From NCBI RefSeq assembly GCF_964204645.1, contig NC_134026.1, forward strand, positions 15,032,450-15,096,449: a stretch of DNA of 64,000 nt, given 5' to 3'. Shown one piece after another: positions 51,739 to 63,532 of this stretch. Position 1 is the first letter of the stretch, and every line of letters starts with the position of its first letter. The notes beneath the pieces were generated by a model, which made no database searches, was not told where the DNA came from, and worked only from the letters and a program-made list of their open reading frames with translations. The DNA comes from Tubulanus polymorphus. Lineage: Eukaryota; Nemertea; Palaeonemertea; Tubulaniformes; Tubulanidae. Both the position numbers and the translations under genes were made by a program.

Positions 51739-53150
51739 GTTGATCATCCATTTTTAGTTTTCAATCAAAGACCAACCTATGAATTAAAGTACATAATTTT
51801 CTTATAACAACCTGGAATAAATTAAAATAAATCTAAGGAATTCACCAAATTTCTGTATCGAACCCCTAATAGGGCCTATATAACCTATAGATTGATACTT
51901 ACATACGACAAATTGACGAAGAAACTTCATTTGACAGTATACAAACTCGTGGACAAACTCCTAAAATGAATCATGTCCTATTCACCTAGAATCAAACAAA
52001 ATACAACTAAAAGATTCACAATACAGATTTCGGTTTCGAATCCTTCAAATAGCTGTTTACTTACATGAAACGAATTATCAAACTACTTCTGCCGACAGCA
52101 TACCAACTCGCTGACAAACCCCCAAAATGAAACGTGTCACGATAAACATCTGGAATTAAACGTAATAAAGCTACAAAATTTACAAAATGTCGGTTTCGTT
52201 TACACTTACAAATGATGGATTATTAAACAACTTTGAACTCCCACAACGCCACATGTCTTTGACAATTTACAGTGAAAACCTAGAATTAAATGAAATAAAT
52301 CTTACAATTCCGATTTGAACCCAACGTAGGCCCTCTCTCTACTTGTAGGCCTAAGATCTTGAAATAGGATAAATAATGTTATGATGAAAGAGGCATAATG
52401 GTTCGGAAAAAATTGAATTCAATATGACTCTTCGCCCGGCAAAGTTTGCTTTTGAAATATCCTTTTGATTAGGCCTAGTTACACATTTTAAAAGCAAATG
52501 ACATTTTGCATCAAACTAAAAGCGGCTTTGTTGAGGAAAAGATTCATTTGAGTCGTAAAATTTATAGCCTAGAACCAATTTCTTCGTCAAAGCGTGATGC
52601 ACAATTTTGAATGGGTCTTTTTTCCACGTGGTAGTGGACAGAAAATTTGAATAGGCCTAAATAATAGAATAATCTTTCTTAGGTTGCATGATAAAGATAC
52701 AGCATTAACATAGATTAATGCTTATCTTTTACAATTAGGCTTATGTTTCAAAGGAAAACGCCCACAGTTGGTCGAACAGGGGTTAGGCATTGATGGTAGA
52801 GGGGCTGTGTGTGTGCTGAAACAGAGATAAAAATGCACGGGAACGAGTTTGTCGAGTGGAGCTTATTATTCCATCAGGGATAGTGTACTAGGCCTATAGT
52901 CATGTTATATATCAAAATGTTCCTTATTAGTTCCGCTGCATCGCTAAAAACAAATTGAGATAGGTTTCCCTGCATTTTTTTACATATTACATCACTTACA
53001 ACGATAGACGTCCGTCGCCGACTGAAAAATTCACAAAAACTTCCGCATTGAGAGCGCCACCGCACCAATTCAAATTCAATTATATGGATCGGAAACCCTC
53101 CAGCGATGCACTCTATGATCTTTAGAACCTGTCTTTGCTGACTGGGAATA
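51739..53150. other. Intergenic, imperfect tandem repeats, no gene
   Basis: Three diverged units of about 150-190 bases (ACAAACTC..AAAATGAA.C.TGTC....CCTAGAATTAAA..AAATA.A.CTACAAAATTC) at about 51890-52330. The rest is unremarkable. Confidence 0.5.
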
Positions 53151-54167
53151 AGATATTTCTCAGCGCGAAGGGGGCGGGGCGCAGCGTCACCAGATCCCGC
53201 TCCGCGAGGAAGCTAGATTTTTAAAGAAATGAGTGCACGCGACGGCCGTGACCACTTGTTAGTGACGTCATCAAGAAGGATGGCTCCGAGAATCGTCACA
53301 TCACAGGTTACTGTGAATATATGGGATTCGACCATTCAAAAGTTCAAAATGTACTTTCTTGTTTTGTAAAACAAGTTTATTCATGTCGTTATATAAAGCA
53401 TTTTGTTTGAAACATTCTTTAATAATGTTTGTTGAGTTCAAAGCCAATTGTCGTTGTGTAATTCCATACTGGACATCAAAGTTTTAGTTTCTGTTCACAT
53501 GTTTCGACTTATAAATATCCAACTTGTATGTTCTATCTTTTAATACAAGCCACGTAATTCATTGCGTATCACTCCATTAGTTTAAAAAGAGAGCACATAT
53601 TTCGATATTGTTAAATAATTAACTACATTTTTTTCTGTCACACGTTGATTTTTACCCATCACTTATAAAATTCAAATGTGCGTGATGTATTCTGTAAGCT
53701 ATGTAAGCTTGTTCTTAAAAATACACTATGAATTTTCAATTTGTACTGACCATAATAATTTATTTTTCGTAAATAAAATTTATATTTTAATTAAATAATT
53801 TCAAAATCTTTTCTATGCCCTCTGCAACAGAAAGTTACTAAGGACTATTACATATTCAGATGTTCGTTGATGATTGATTTCAATCGTCCCTTGAAATAAT
53901 TATATGAACATTATTTCGGAAAATGCAGGTGGCGCACAATCATAATACATACAACTCATCAAGCTGACGAGTCGTTTCCGTAACCAATGTTACAGACGGG
54001 TAACCAATCTACTCGACTCCACAGACAACTAAACGACCCGAGTAACCCCCAATTTGACTATAACTATAAATTATGTTATGTTAAACCGTATTGGTGTGAC
54101 TTGACACATCAAATGCGTATCCCGCATTGATATATTTCTATTATCCACTTTTCAAATTATGAATAGC

Positions 54168-54212
54168 ACGCCTGCTCAGAAAAGCCGTTATCGCTGCTTT
54201 GCAGCTATATTT
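54168..54212 (-). repeat. Truncated copy of the GCTGCAAAGCAGC interspersed repeat
   Basis: Reverse complement reads ATATAGCTGCAAAGCAGCGATAACGGCTTTTC, as at 18852. Confidence 0.6.
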
Positions 54213-54372
54213 ATTATTTTTTTCCCTTTTCCACACAGTTTAGGTAGGCTACAATCCACGTAGACTCGCGATCGACTGTAGTCGATGTTCTGTGTGACCC
54301 AGTTATTGCTCAATCATTACAACTACCCTCCACCCCTTTTGAGATAGTGGACGCGTTCCTGGACATAAATTA

Positions 54373-55742
54373 GTGATCCCCAGTCAATTGCGCGGCCATT
54401 TTGATGACGTATCGCCTTGTTTTCGAATTTTTGCAATCGGATCATTTTTTCCAAAAAAAATCTCCGCGGATAAAAATACCTTCATTTCGGATCGAAAAAT
54501 AACCGTCAAGGTGAGTTTTAATAACTTTTTAAACATTTTTAATAGATTCTTAGACATGTTTTTAGTTATGTAGAATAGGTTTTATAAATTTTTATGGAAC
54601 CGAAATGATGTTTTAGTGGGCGGTTTTGGTCCGGTCATAACCCGGAAGATAAATACTGACGATGACGAAGGAAATTTCGTAGTCGCTTCGGAGGCAATTT
54701 ACTGTCACTTTAACATCATAAATTGTCTCCAAACCACCGGGAAGTAATAGCTACATCCTTAATATTACTTTCTGTGCAATTGATTCATAATTAGAGTTTA
54801 TAGTTTAGCTGTATAATGCTGTTTCTCACAAAATGTTTTAGTCACGTGACCCGAATCTGCGGCTTCGATTGGCTGAAGGCTTTGTTATTGTAAACAAGTA
54901 ACCACGTGCGTTTGTTTTGACACATCATTTCATGTTATTTACCAGTTTATTCTTGTATTTTGTAGATGCCAGCTCCTAAGAAAAAAAAGAAAGTGGTCCC
55001 CTCCAAGCTTGGAATTTAAAAAAATCATCTGATGGAGAATTATTCTGTTTTAGCAGAGTTGGAAAACCTCAAAAAAGGATACATTTTGTTTGTCTTCATG
55101 GAGAATGAACATGTTTTAGGCAAAACTGTAGAAAACTGTAAGTCTTATTATCCAGACTTCAACATTAAATACCATGTTAATTAACAGTTATGTAATGGGC
55201 TCAAAGCATTTAAAAAGCCCTCAGATCAGGCTGAAATGGTTCGTTTCAAAATGTTTTGCTCTCAATCTGTTGTGAATACCGACACCATCAACAAACCAAC
55301 ATTGTTAACTGTTGAACCAACACCATTAACTTCTAGTGCTGTCGATCCATCACCATCAACTTCTAGTGCTGTCGATCCAACACCATCAACTTCTAGTGCT
55401 GTCGATCCGACACCATCAACTTCTAGTGCTGTCGATCCATCACCATCAACTTCTAGTGCTGTCGATCCAACACCATCAACTTCTAGTGCTGTCGATCCAA
55501 CACCATCAACTTCTAGTGCTGTCGATCCATCACAATCAACTTCTAGTGCTGTCGATCCAACACCATCAACTTCTAGTGCTGTCGATCCATCACCATCAAC
55601 TTCTAGTGCTGTCGATCCAACACCATCAACTTCTAGTGCTGTCGATCCAACACCAACACCATTACGAACTCCTGTAAAACCGCTACGACTGTCACCATTA
55701 AAAACTAGAAGCCCCGAGATTGTAAGAACTGTTGTGTGCTAA
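54373..55742 (+). pseudogene. 5' part of the transposase gene, with a 30-bp minisatellite in the coding sequence
   Basis: A leader ending CGTCAAG/GTGAGT (54509) may splice to TTTTGTAG/ATGCCAGCTCCT (54966). The product begins MPAPKKKKKVVPSK, a nuclear-localisation-like start. Frame breaks at 55015 and 55180 follow. 55236-55742 is open and carries about eleven copies of the 10-residue unit VDP(T/S)PSTSSA. A one-base shift near 55725 separates it from the main ORF. The minisatellite is a low-complexity linker and may vary in length. Confidence 0.6.
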
Positions 55743-57739
55743 ATGGTAGGTTAAAAGAATCGGAAATATTGAGATTACAGTTGAAAAAAAGGCATCGTAT
55801 TGAGCTTAGTTCCTTGAGGAGTATCAGTAGGACAAAGAATTCCCTTCGAGTGAAACGACTGAATCAACAAATTAAACGGAGGAGTGACAAAATAAAATTA
55901 TTTGAGGAAGATGTTATGTATAAATCTGTAGTTGAAAAATTATCTATTTCTGAGGAGAAAGTGAGGAAACCGTCGCGTAATATAAATCGAATGAAAAAAA
56001 GGCGTAGTGAGAAACCGTCCGTGGTTTCGAAATTGGAATCGGATTATAATGATGTAATCGGGACCCTTCAAAAAAACATAGACGGTAAAGATTCAGAAAT
56101 ACGTTCTCTTCAAGATGAAAATCTAATGCTTACGGACATCATTACTGGTCTACAGGCTAACAGTGGAGAACGTAGTGGCATGAAAAACAAAAAATCATTT
56201 TCAGTACTTATGCGTTTGCTTGTTATGGACTGTATCGTGAACCAAGTACCTACAGCTCATATAGAAAATGTTGTCAGGAAATTTGCTGAGCGATGTGGTT
56301 TCAATTATGACCGTGTCCCTAAAAAACCAACTATTGAGAATATAGCACGAGAACTCGGTGTCTTGGCTGATTTACAGACGGCTGAAATGATGATGGATGC
56401 AAAACATTTGACTTTGGGGTTCGACGCCACAACACAAGAAGGTGTCCATATTAATTCTATTCACGTTACTGATAGTAAAAATTGTTATGTTGTTGCCATT
56501 GATGAGCTGCCTGGTGGTACTGCTGAGGATTACCAGCAGCATATTGCTAATTCCGTGGACCATCTTGCTCTGACATATGTTCATTTTCATCCAGAAAATG
56601 AGTATGAGGACTGTCGGAAAAGTTTGATTGGTAGCATATCAAATACGCTAACAGATCGTGTTGCTGCACATCATGCTGCCATTGAACTGTTGGCAGAATT
56701 GTGGGGAAAACCATTGAATGAGTTAAATTGCCACCTCCATCCTTTAGATACTATAGCAAGTTCATGCCGTTCCACACTTAAAGGCCTGGAAACGGAGAAA
56801 GGGAAGTTATTCGGAAAGGACTGTATGGCGGCAAACATTGTTTTGCAAATGAACAAGCTCCGCTATAAAGACGGAAAAGGGGATCCAAAAGGTTTTAAAG
56901 CATTTCTGTCTGCTAACAATTTAAAGCTGGGATATATTCCGCGTTACCGTGGTAATCGGCTGCATGTATTGTTCCATATTGCTGGCAAGTTTTATGTTAA
57001 TCATGCATTATTCCTCAAGTTTCTAACAGAAACTCCTGTGAAATGTGGTGGTCTGGTAACAAGTCTGTGTTCAGACTTTGCAGAGAACATGGCAATATTA
57101 GAACTGCATGCACTTGGACTCATTGGTAAACTCCTGACTGGGCCATGGATGGCAAAATTCTACGTCTCGGCTGCAGACAGTACGATAAGTCATTACGGTG
57201 GGATCAAGGAAATACGAAATGTGATTTATGTATTGGACAAGTATACTGCCGACCCACTCTTTATCATTTCGGCATCCACAGATATGTTTGGCCAGAACTT
57301 AGATACTTCTGATTCTGTGTTACTCAAACTACAGACTGCCCCACTGGATGTAAGTCTTTTCAAGTCTCTTATGGTAGCTTGTCTTGAGACAACAGTCCGT
57401 GTTCTGCGCCGCCAGTATGGTCCATACCTGAATAAAGAAATAACAGAGCAGATGTTACTTGAAACTGAGAGTGCTAGGCTGCATAATATTGATGCCGAAG
57501 AAATAATGGGGATGTTTAGTGCACAACAAAAGAGAGCCCCAGGTGCTACTGTTTGTTACTTCACATCAAAAATGCGAGCACAAAAAAATGGCACGATGAC
57601 ATACCTGGACAATCTAAGTGACATCAGAAGAGACTGTGTTATTAACTTGGCAATATCATTCGGTCGGAAGAAAAGACTTGAAAGGCGTAAAGAACATCTC
57701 AAACTCCAAAAAGAAATCCTCCGCCGAACTAACGTTTAA
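55736..57739 (+). CDS. DDE-type transposase, main ORF
   Basis: About 660 residues, one open frame. Long basic coiled-coil head (RLQLKKRHRIELSSLR, RLNQQIKRRSDKIKLFEED, then LQDENLMLTDIITGL, residues 1-140). RNase H-like core: LGFDATTQEGVHINSI (first Asp, about 228), SNTLTDRVAAHHAAIELLAEL (second Asp, about 300), then CHLHPLDTIASSC, and a C-terminal helical region. The combination 'lGfDaTT..G' and 'tDRvaah.aa..LL' recurs in animal transposon proteins I know as unnamed; the superfamily cannot be stated safely. No stops, so a young or selected copy. The apparent start (GTG) is a frame boundary, not a real initiator. Confidence 0.72.
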   Translation: MLNGRLKESEILRLQLKKRHRIELSSLRSISRTKNSLRVKRLNQQIKRRSDKIKLFEEDVMYKSVVEKLSISEEKVRKPSRNINRMKKRRSEKPSVVSKLESDYNDVIGTLQKNIDGKDSEIRSLQDENLMLTDIITGLQANSGERSGMKNKKSFSVLMRLLVMDCIVNQVPTAHIENVVRKFAERCGFNYDRVPKKPTIENIARELGVLADLQTAEMMMDAKHLTLGFDATTQEGVHINSIHVTDSKNCYVVAIDELPGGTAEDYQQHIANSVDHLALTYVHFHPENEYEDCRKSLIGSISNTLTDRVAAHHAAIELLAELWGKPLNELNCHLHPLDTIASSCRSTLKGLETEKGKLFGKDCMAANIVLQMNKLRYKDGKGDPKGFKAFLSANNLKLGYIPRYRGNRLHVLFHIAGKFYVNHALFLKFLTETPVKCGGLVTSLCSDFAENMAILELHALGLIGKLLTGPWMAKFYVSAADSTISHYGGIKEIRNVIYVLDKYTADPLFIISASTDMFGQNLDTSDSVLLKLQTAPLDVSLFKSLMVACLETTVRVLRRQYGPYLNKEITEQMLLETESARLHNIDAEEIMGMFSAQQKRAPGATVCYFTSKMRAQKNGTMTYLDNLSDIRRDCVINLAISFGRKKRLERRKEHLKLQKEILRRTNV

Positions 57740-58096
57740 ATGTCGCAAAAAGACTCCAAAGAAAGACACAAAGTAGAAAAAGCTGTCCGGAATTTGGATC
57801 TGTCAAATGTGAAAAAAGACTTTCCCGATATTGACCCGGAAATGGAGCAGAATTTGATGGACATTTTGGATGGAACTGCAATTGGCAGGAACATCAACCA
57901 TGTCTGGTTAGATGAGAATACAAGAATAGCCACCACATATCATGGCAAGATCAAGAAGTTCAGGAGGAAAGGGAGTCCAACTTGTGTTGTAGCATATTGG
58001 GATAATGAGTCCAGTTTTGCAAATGCTGAGGACTATGATGTGTCCAAATATGAACTTGCTGCTGACCTGATATGTGGTGATCTTATCATGTATTAG
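57740..58096 (+). CDS. Small second transposon ORF with Tudor/SAWADEE-like fold
   Basis: 118 residues directly abutting the transposase stop (TAAATG). Basic N-terminal part, then HVWLDENTRIATTYHGKIKK, CVVAYWDNESS, YELAADLICGDLIMY. A 'W.....(Y/W).GkI......v.Yw......y.L..Dl..GDL' pattern is typical of small chromatin-reader-like domains at the ends of some transposases. Possibly fused originally. Likely binds chromatin or the transposase. Confidence 0.55.
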   Translation: MSQKDSKERHKVEKAVRNLDLSNVKKDFPDIDPEMEQNLMDILDGTAIGRNINHVWLDENTRIATTYHGKIKKFRRKGSPTCVVAYWDNESSFANAEDYDVSKYELAADLICGDLIMY

Positions 58097-59793
58097 TGTA
58101 TTAATCATAATAATATCAATGGTAGGTCAACCATTCATAATCCAAATTCATATTGCTTTGAAATACAATGAGATCATTTTAGTTATTATTGCGCAATTCA
58201 GTTGAAGAAGATCGCAGAATTTTTTAAGGATTTAATTGATATCATAATCAAGATAAGTACATGTATATGAAGTTACTGTAGATATTTTATTACTGCTGCA
58301 CTTTGTACATATTCTTTTTTGTGACGTTTACTTGACGAGATTTTATCTGCTGATTTTAATTAGGTTAATTAGTAATTTTACAATAGTGGTCAAGATAGAA
58401 AAGGAATCTATTTATTACAATGAATAGATCTAGTTGGTGGAAAACTGCCCTGAAAATTTCATGTAATTATCTCTTAAAATAAAAAAGTTATGTCAAAATA
58501 ACTGAAAATTCTTACCCGAAATGGTCACGACTTATCCTATTGTTTTACCTTTTAAATTAATGACCGTAATTAGCACGATTTTCCAATACTGAAACTATCA
58601 TAACTTTCTTATTATTTGAGCTAGAAGGTTGAACCAGGGCTCATTTGAAAGCTCTTTTTAAATGCTATCTAATAGCGTTTCCATAATTAAGATTGGAGCA
58701 TTTTGAAATGGATTGTAGCCTACGTACACAGCTTTTGTTAAAAGTGAAAAGGCTTCCTTACCTTACCGCTGTCGCCGATACAATCCGTGTGATATCCTTC
58801 AGCTCACTTCAATCTCCAGATACTGCATGGGAATTTTGATAAATCCACGTTATAAAGGCACTGTCGAGCCGTAAACATCGGAAATTTGGCTCCGTTCAAT
58901 TAGTAGCCATGTTGTGTTTTCTTTCCGAAATTTCTCTCTTCTTTTCGAGGAAGAGCTATCGAATAATTCCCTCTCTTCTCCACAATCAATTTCAAAGTCA
59001 ATTTTATGAATTTATTGCTCAGCGGGTCCGAGTCAAATAGTTTACGAGTCCGGCGTTTGCGTTTCTGACAGGTTTACGGGCATTTGTTTGTTAACTCTTT
59101 AATATTTTTGATTTCTTATTATTCCGGTTATTTCATTTAAGTATATTGCTGATCAGTTCATGTAACCAAAAGCGTCAATAAACAGATTTTTGAATTGATC
59201 AAGTTTAAATCAAGGTCGTTGAGTCGCGGAGGGCTACTAGAATAACGTTCGTCTCAGAGAGAAAACAAACGACAGAAAAGTATCAGGTGATTATCGATAG
59301 CCTACTACGGTACACACAGTTGACAAACAGTGTTAGGCCTGTGCCGGTTAACCAACGTTGGTGCGTACTGGGAATAAATATACTGGTTGGTCAGTTGGTT
59401 CGGTTGTGAAGTGTGGAAGTTAAGAAAGCCTACCTACCGGTATTTATTTGTCTATATCATATGTAGGCCTATTATATTGTACCCAATAGCATTTTAAGTA
59501 CATAGTTGTTACTCGTGTGTGACTGTACGGTGATCTCCACAGGTTAACCGTACGTGAGTTCCCTACTAACGCCGTACGTGAGTTCCTAGTAGCCTATACC
59601 ATTTTAAGTACATACGAAGTTGTTACCCGTACGTGACTGTACGGTGATATCCACAGGTTAACCGTTCGTGAGTTCCCTAAAAACGCCGTACGTGAGTTCT
59701 CATAATCTGCCAACACGCATGCGTGAAAGAATAGTTTGGGTTAGGTGAGGCTAGGCTATTTGTAAATCAAATGTCATCCACCCTGCAGTTACG
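58097..59793. other. Transposon 3' region, no gene
   Basis: Two near-copies of TTGTTAC(C/T)CGT.CGTGACTGTACGGTGAT.TCCACAGGTTAACCGT.CGTGAGTTCCCTA..AACGCCGTACGTGAGTTC (59507-59570 and 59620-59700). Shared with 21.8-22.5 kb. Confidence 0.5.
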
Positions 59794-62700
59794 ATGAACT
59801 TAGTTGATGAACTTAGTTGCTGGAAAGCCAAGGCATGTCGTGGTTGCTTCCATTGTAAATATGTACAAAACGGAGATATTCGAATTAATGTTACATCATT
59901 TGAACCAGGAGATATTTCACTGTGCGCGATGGATCCACCGTCAGTTTTGCGGTCATCTGATGTGACTAGTCTACTGAACTTCGAGCCAGATATTATCGTA
60001 GATGAATGGCAAGAACGGACGAAGATGTTTGTTGACGTTTTAAGAACCGTAGTCTATGGGAACACAACTTCTTACCAGAAGGAGCAGCAAATGGCAATGG
60101 CTGGCTCGATCATGCTGTTCAGTCGTAATCGCATGTTGTCAGTCATACAGCATATTGTTGGTTTAGCTCTTGATGATGGTGGTACGTCAGATAAGGTAAG
60201 ACGCTAACCGGTAGAATAGTGTTTCAATGTTTTCTAAAATTTGCCTGATTATGTTCAATTAGATTTCCACTTACATTCATATTTCATCCTCCCTTGGCAA
60301 GGATTCGAACCTACACTCAGCCACGGCACAATCCCCTGCCACACTAATGTCTATTTCAACTTGGCTTGAGAGCACATCAGGTGGCCTAGCTCGATCAGTT
60401 TTGGTGGTACATACCTGATAGAAGTCTTATTAGCACCAGAAAGGACTGGCAGTTGACCGAAAACATTTGATTTTTATTCAGATGTAGACTACATGATTGA
60501 AATTTATCTTTAGGTTATAACAATGTGTAATCACATGGGGCTCAGTGTATCGAATAGTTCTATTCTCAACCAAAAAAGAGAAATTCAGGCGATGCATTAT
60601 ACACAGACAAAAGATTTTATAAGGTATGCTAGCGATAAGCAAGTGCTGGAGTCTAGAAATCAAATAGTCAAACACTATGAGAACTATCCGGTAACGAAGG
60701 AAGTGCATAGCAAAATATGTTCTGATCCTATGAGGACTGAAACACAGTTTCCAAGTCATCAGGTCACATTACATGAGAAAGAATGTGAATCAAAAGCTGT
60801 GGTCAAAGTTGCCTCTTCGTTCAACCATTGTCGTTCCGTCTATAGTCATGTGTCTATGAAAAAATCAAACCAATGTTTTTCCGCCCAAAGTAACCATCGA
60901 CCGATGTATTTTACGTGTCATAATGAGCAAACAACTTTACAAAACAAATCTTTCAATGTTCTAATGAAAAATGGAATGCCAATAAGTAATTCTACTACAT
61001 GTAGTTCACCAGTGTTTGCTGTTGCATCGATTCCTGCTACGTGTAAGTATTTGAAGAGCTTGGATTGTACGATAGAAACAACTCCATTTGATGTTATCGG
61101 AGATAACTTGGACTAAACTATATCGCCTACCTATATGACCTCGGAGCTTCAAAGGAAAAGTATTCATTGGTTTTTAAATGTTTGTGTCAAGAAAAGGTTT
61201 TAGCAGCTGAAACGCTTGACGACACAAAACCAAAGGCTGACATCGCTGACTTTCTGGGTTTTTCTGGGAATGGAACATCTATATTTTGTCTTGGCGCATT
61301 AATCAAAATCACTGATGTTGGTACCAAGGGTTGGCTGTAATAACAATTTTTGTTCAATATTTTAGTGCATGAAAACTTATTTTACTGTGTATACCATTAC
61401 TTGTGTATATTTCTTTGGCATATACATTTCTTCTATCCACTATATTTCAACCTAAGGTTGTGGGCCAACTCTGAATTTTGTACGTTTATTCTTTTTCAGC
61501 TTTTGTACCAATTTTTTTACAAGAGAGAAAGTGGAGGCATCAGGGGATCCCTCAGCCAGTTGAGAAACCGGATCAATAGACGCGATGATACTGGCCAGAA
61601 TAAATTGACTGATTCATTTCGGTGAGTAAATACCTGTATTGTAAGCTGTGAAATATTTGGTTAAAAAATTGTTTGTCTTTTTTTCAAATTTTAGAGCACA
61701 TTTCTCATTCTTGATGGATGCCCTAGATGCGTATATCTTGGCGGCAGCAGTTGATTATTTTCAATTGAATGGTGATGAACCCTTATCCTCAAAACCACAG
61801 AGACACAAACCACCCCCAGATTCATTGATCACATCTGATTGGATTATAGCTTGCGCTCGAGACATATTGAAAATTTATGCCAGCCATTCTCCTGTAGATT
61901 ATGTTTCACAAAATGTTGCAGAACCAAGCGATTTATACATCATTCTATCAGAAATGCGAATTGGTAAATTAAATTTCCCCTGGTACATAATTTTTTTAAA
62001 TGTTTGACTAAATTGATAATTAATCTCTTCCATATTTCAGGGGATGTGTTTAGATGCCAGGTTTGTAATAAACCATACAAAATAATGAAGAACCTTAGGA
62101 AACATTTGGTAGAAAAGCATGACTGGGATTTACCCGATGAATCTCCAAAATCGGAGAAAACTGTTGACAGTTGGCCAGCATTCAGTAGCGCGTTTATACA
62201 GCTAGGTCTACTCTTACGTGACACGAATGACAGTTTCAAACATAGTAATGGTGATCGCTCTTTTCGAAATGCGAAATTTGAAATGCTCAATGCATTTCCA
62301 TGTGGTCATGTCAAATACCGATTATGGCTTTGGCGTATGAATGCATATGAACTTGCCCTATTAACAGAAAAAGAAGCTTTCGAATATGAGTGGAACATAG
62401 GAGTTAATCTCCGAGGAGGATACAACATCCCTAACGATAATCTGGTTGAAATAAAAGTTAAGAAAATAAAGCAGAAATTGCGTGATCAAGGAGCAAATGT
62501 AACATTTAAATCAGCAAAACTTGCATTTGAATCCTGCCAAATAATTGACGAAATTGTTAACAATGTGCAAAGTTTCAGCGGTTCACCAATAAAAGGTGGC
62601 TCAAAAAGTTCAGTATCTAAATTTAAGGATGTTTCGTTGATGGTAAATGAACTAGTTGCAGCTGATGTATTCAATGTGAATGCCGAACGTGATATGGGTG

Positions 62701-62801
62701 TATTTGATAACTTTAAGAGCCCAATGGAAAGAATCAAAATTTCAGAGTTGAAAATATGGTTAAGGGATCAGAAATGTAGAGCTAAAAGGGAAATGACTTG
62801 A
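59794..62801 (+). pseudogene. Multi-exon transposon-type gene (DUF6589-like) with one C2H2 finger
   Basis: Exons with canonical sites: 59794-60195 (MNLVDELSCWKAKACRGCFHC..., donor AAG/GTAAGA); 60514 onward (acceptor ATCTTTAG) to a stop at 61116, after which a neighbouring frame stays open to 61340; 61500-61621; 61695-61963 (AHFSFLMDALDAYILAAAVDYF); 62041-62801 (GDVFRCQVCNKPYKIMKNLR plus KHLVEKH, a C2H2 finger). The end region SNGDRSFRNAKFEMLNAFPC, WRMNAYELALLTEKEAFEYEW, NIGVNLRGGYNIPNDNLVEI and KLRDQGANVTFKSAKLAF fits the abundant animal/fungal family often labelled DUF6589, by memory. Phases agree for the last three exons. The frameshift after DVIGDNLD (61116) suggests decay. Confidence 0.6.
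60291..60378 (-). repeat. tRNA-like SINE head in the first intron
   Basis: Minus strand TAGTGTGGCAGGGGATTGTGCCGTGGCTGAGTGTAGGTTCGAATCCTTGCC: box B GGTTCGAATCC is perfect, box A is weak. Not a functional tRNA. Confidence 0.45.
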
Positions 62802-63205
62802 ATTAAACAAACTATCTTTGCGACAGGAGAGGGTTAAATGAATGTGTATTATTCATGTGCAATGTGTGTACATTTGTTGTCATTGAATCACTTATTACTT
62901 CAGTAGAAAATCGTTAAAAGAACTTTCTCACAGATATAATGATTTATTACAACCATTAAATGTTGTCCTAAATACGAAATATGTTTCGACTAATCACGGG
63001 TAAGACACATTTTCTGGTGCCTAGAAATTCGTTGAAACAATGTTTCACTGTATATAGTGTACTATGAGAATGCTTTGTTAACTAGTCGTATTGACCCAAC
63101 AACAAGTTCTGGTTCGTGCTTGTCTTATAATATTGTCCTTTCTTTAAGCCGGTAATATAAGTGGATGATATATTCTAAAAATATTTTAATTCTTCATCTT
63201 TATTT
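62802..63205. other. Intergenic, no gene seen
   Basis: AT-rich, no supported ORF or repeat. Confidence 0.5.
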
Positions 63206-63214
63206 CATTTTCTT

Positions 63215-63450
63215 TATCTCAATCGGTAGCTCAGTGGGATAAAAGGTGTGATGTCGTTGCATTCATGATCAAGCGGGTTTGAGTCCTGTTGGCTGCTTAC
63301 AGTGTGTGCGGGCAACACTTCAAAGGCCGTGGTCCCTTCATGAGGTTGAATGAAATATCCAATTGGGTTAGTCATGGGGAACCTAGATCCAAACGACGTA
63401 CAAACATGATAATGATTGAAATGCTGAACAGGCTTTCTTAAATACATAAG
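63215..63450 (+). repeat. tRNA-derived SINE
   Basis: CAATCGGTAGCTCAGTGGGATAAAAGG (box A) and GCGGGTTTGAGTCCTGTT (box B) form a tRNA-like head of about 75 bases. A non-tRNA body follows (GGGGAACCTAGATCCAAACGACGTACAAACATGATAATGATTGAAA...). No tail or target duplication could be fixed. Confidence 0.7.
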
Positions 63451-63532
63451 GTTTATAACAATAATGTAAAAAGAACAAAATGATTTATTTGAGCATTCGA
63501 AATAACAAAATCTATACATAAAAATTCACGTA

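Larger units (their letters stand above)
53150..59780 (+). mobile_element. DNA transposon with DDE-type transposase (limits approximate)
   Basis: The flanks at 53270-53440 and 59030-59780 are the parts shared with the deleted inverted copy at 21.8-24.1 kb, which defines the minimum extent. A GC-rich stretch with GGGGGCGGGGC (about 53170) and GTGACGTCATC (53271) at the left could be a promoter. No clean target duplication was found, and exact ends are unknown. Confidence 0.5.

Noticed and set aside
55336-55677. Alternative open frame (LSIHHHQLLV repeats)
   Set aside because: Shadow frame of the in-frame minisatellite encoding VDP(T/S)PSTSSA.
54247-58721. 13-base inverted match TAGGCTACAATCC / GGATTGTAGCCTA as transposon TIRs
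   Set aside because: Too short and lying inside the homology shared with the 21.8-24.1 kb copy; no target duplication.
63215-63300. Functional tRNA gene
   Set aside because: Box A and B are present but no acceptor-stem pairing is seen; it continues into a SINE body.
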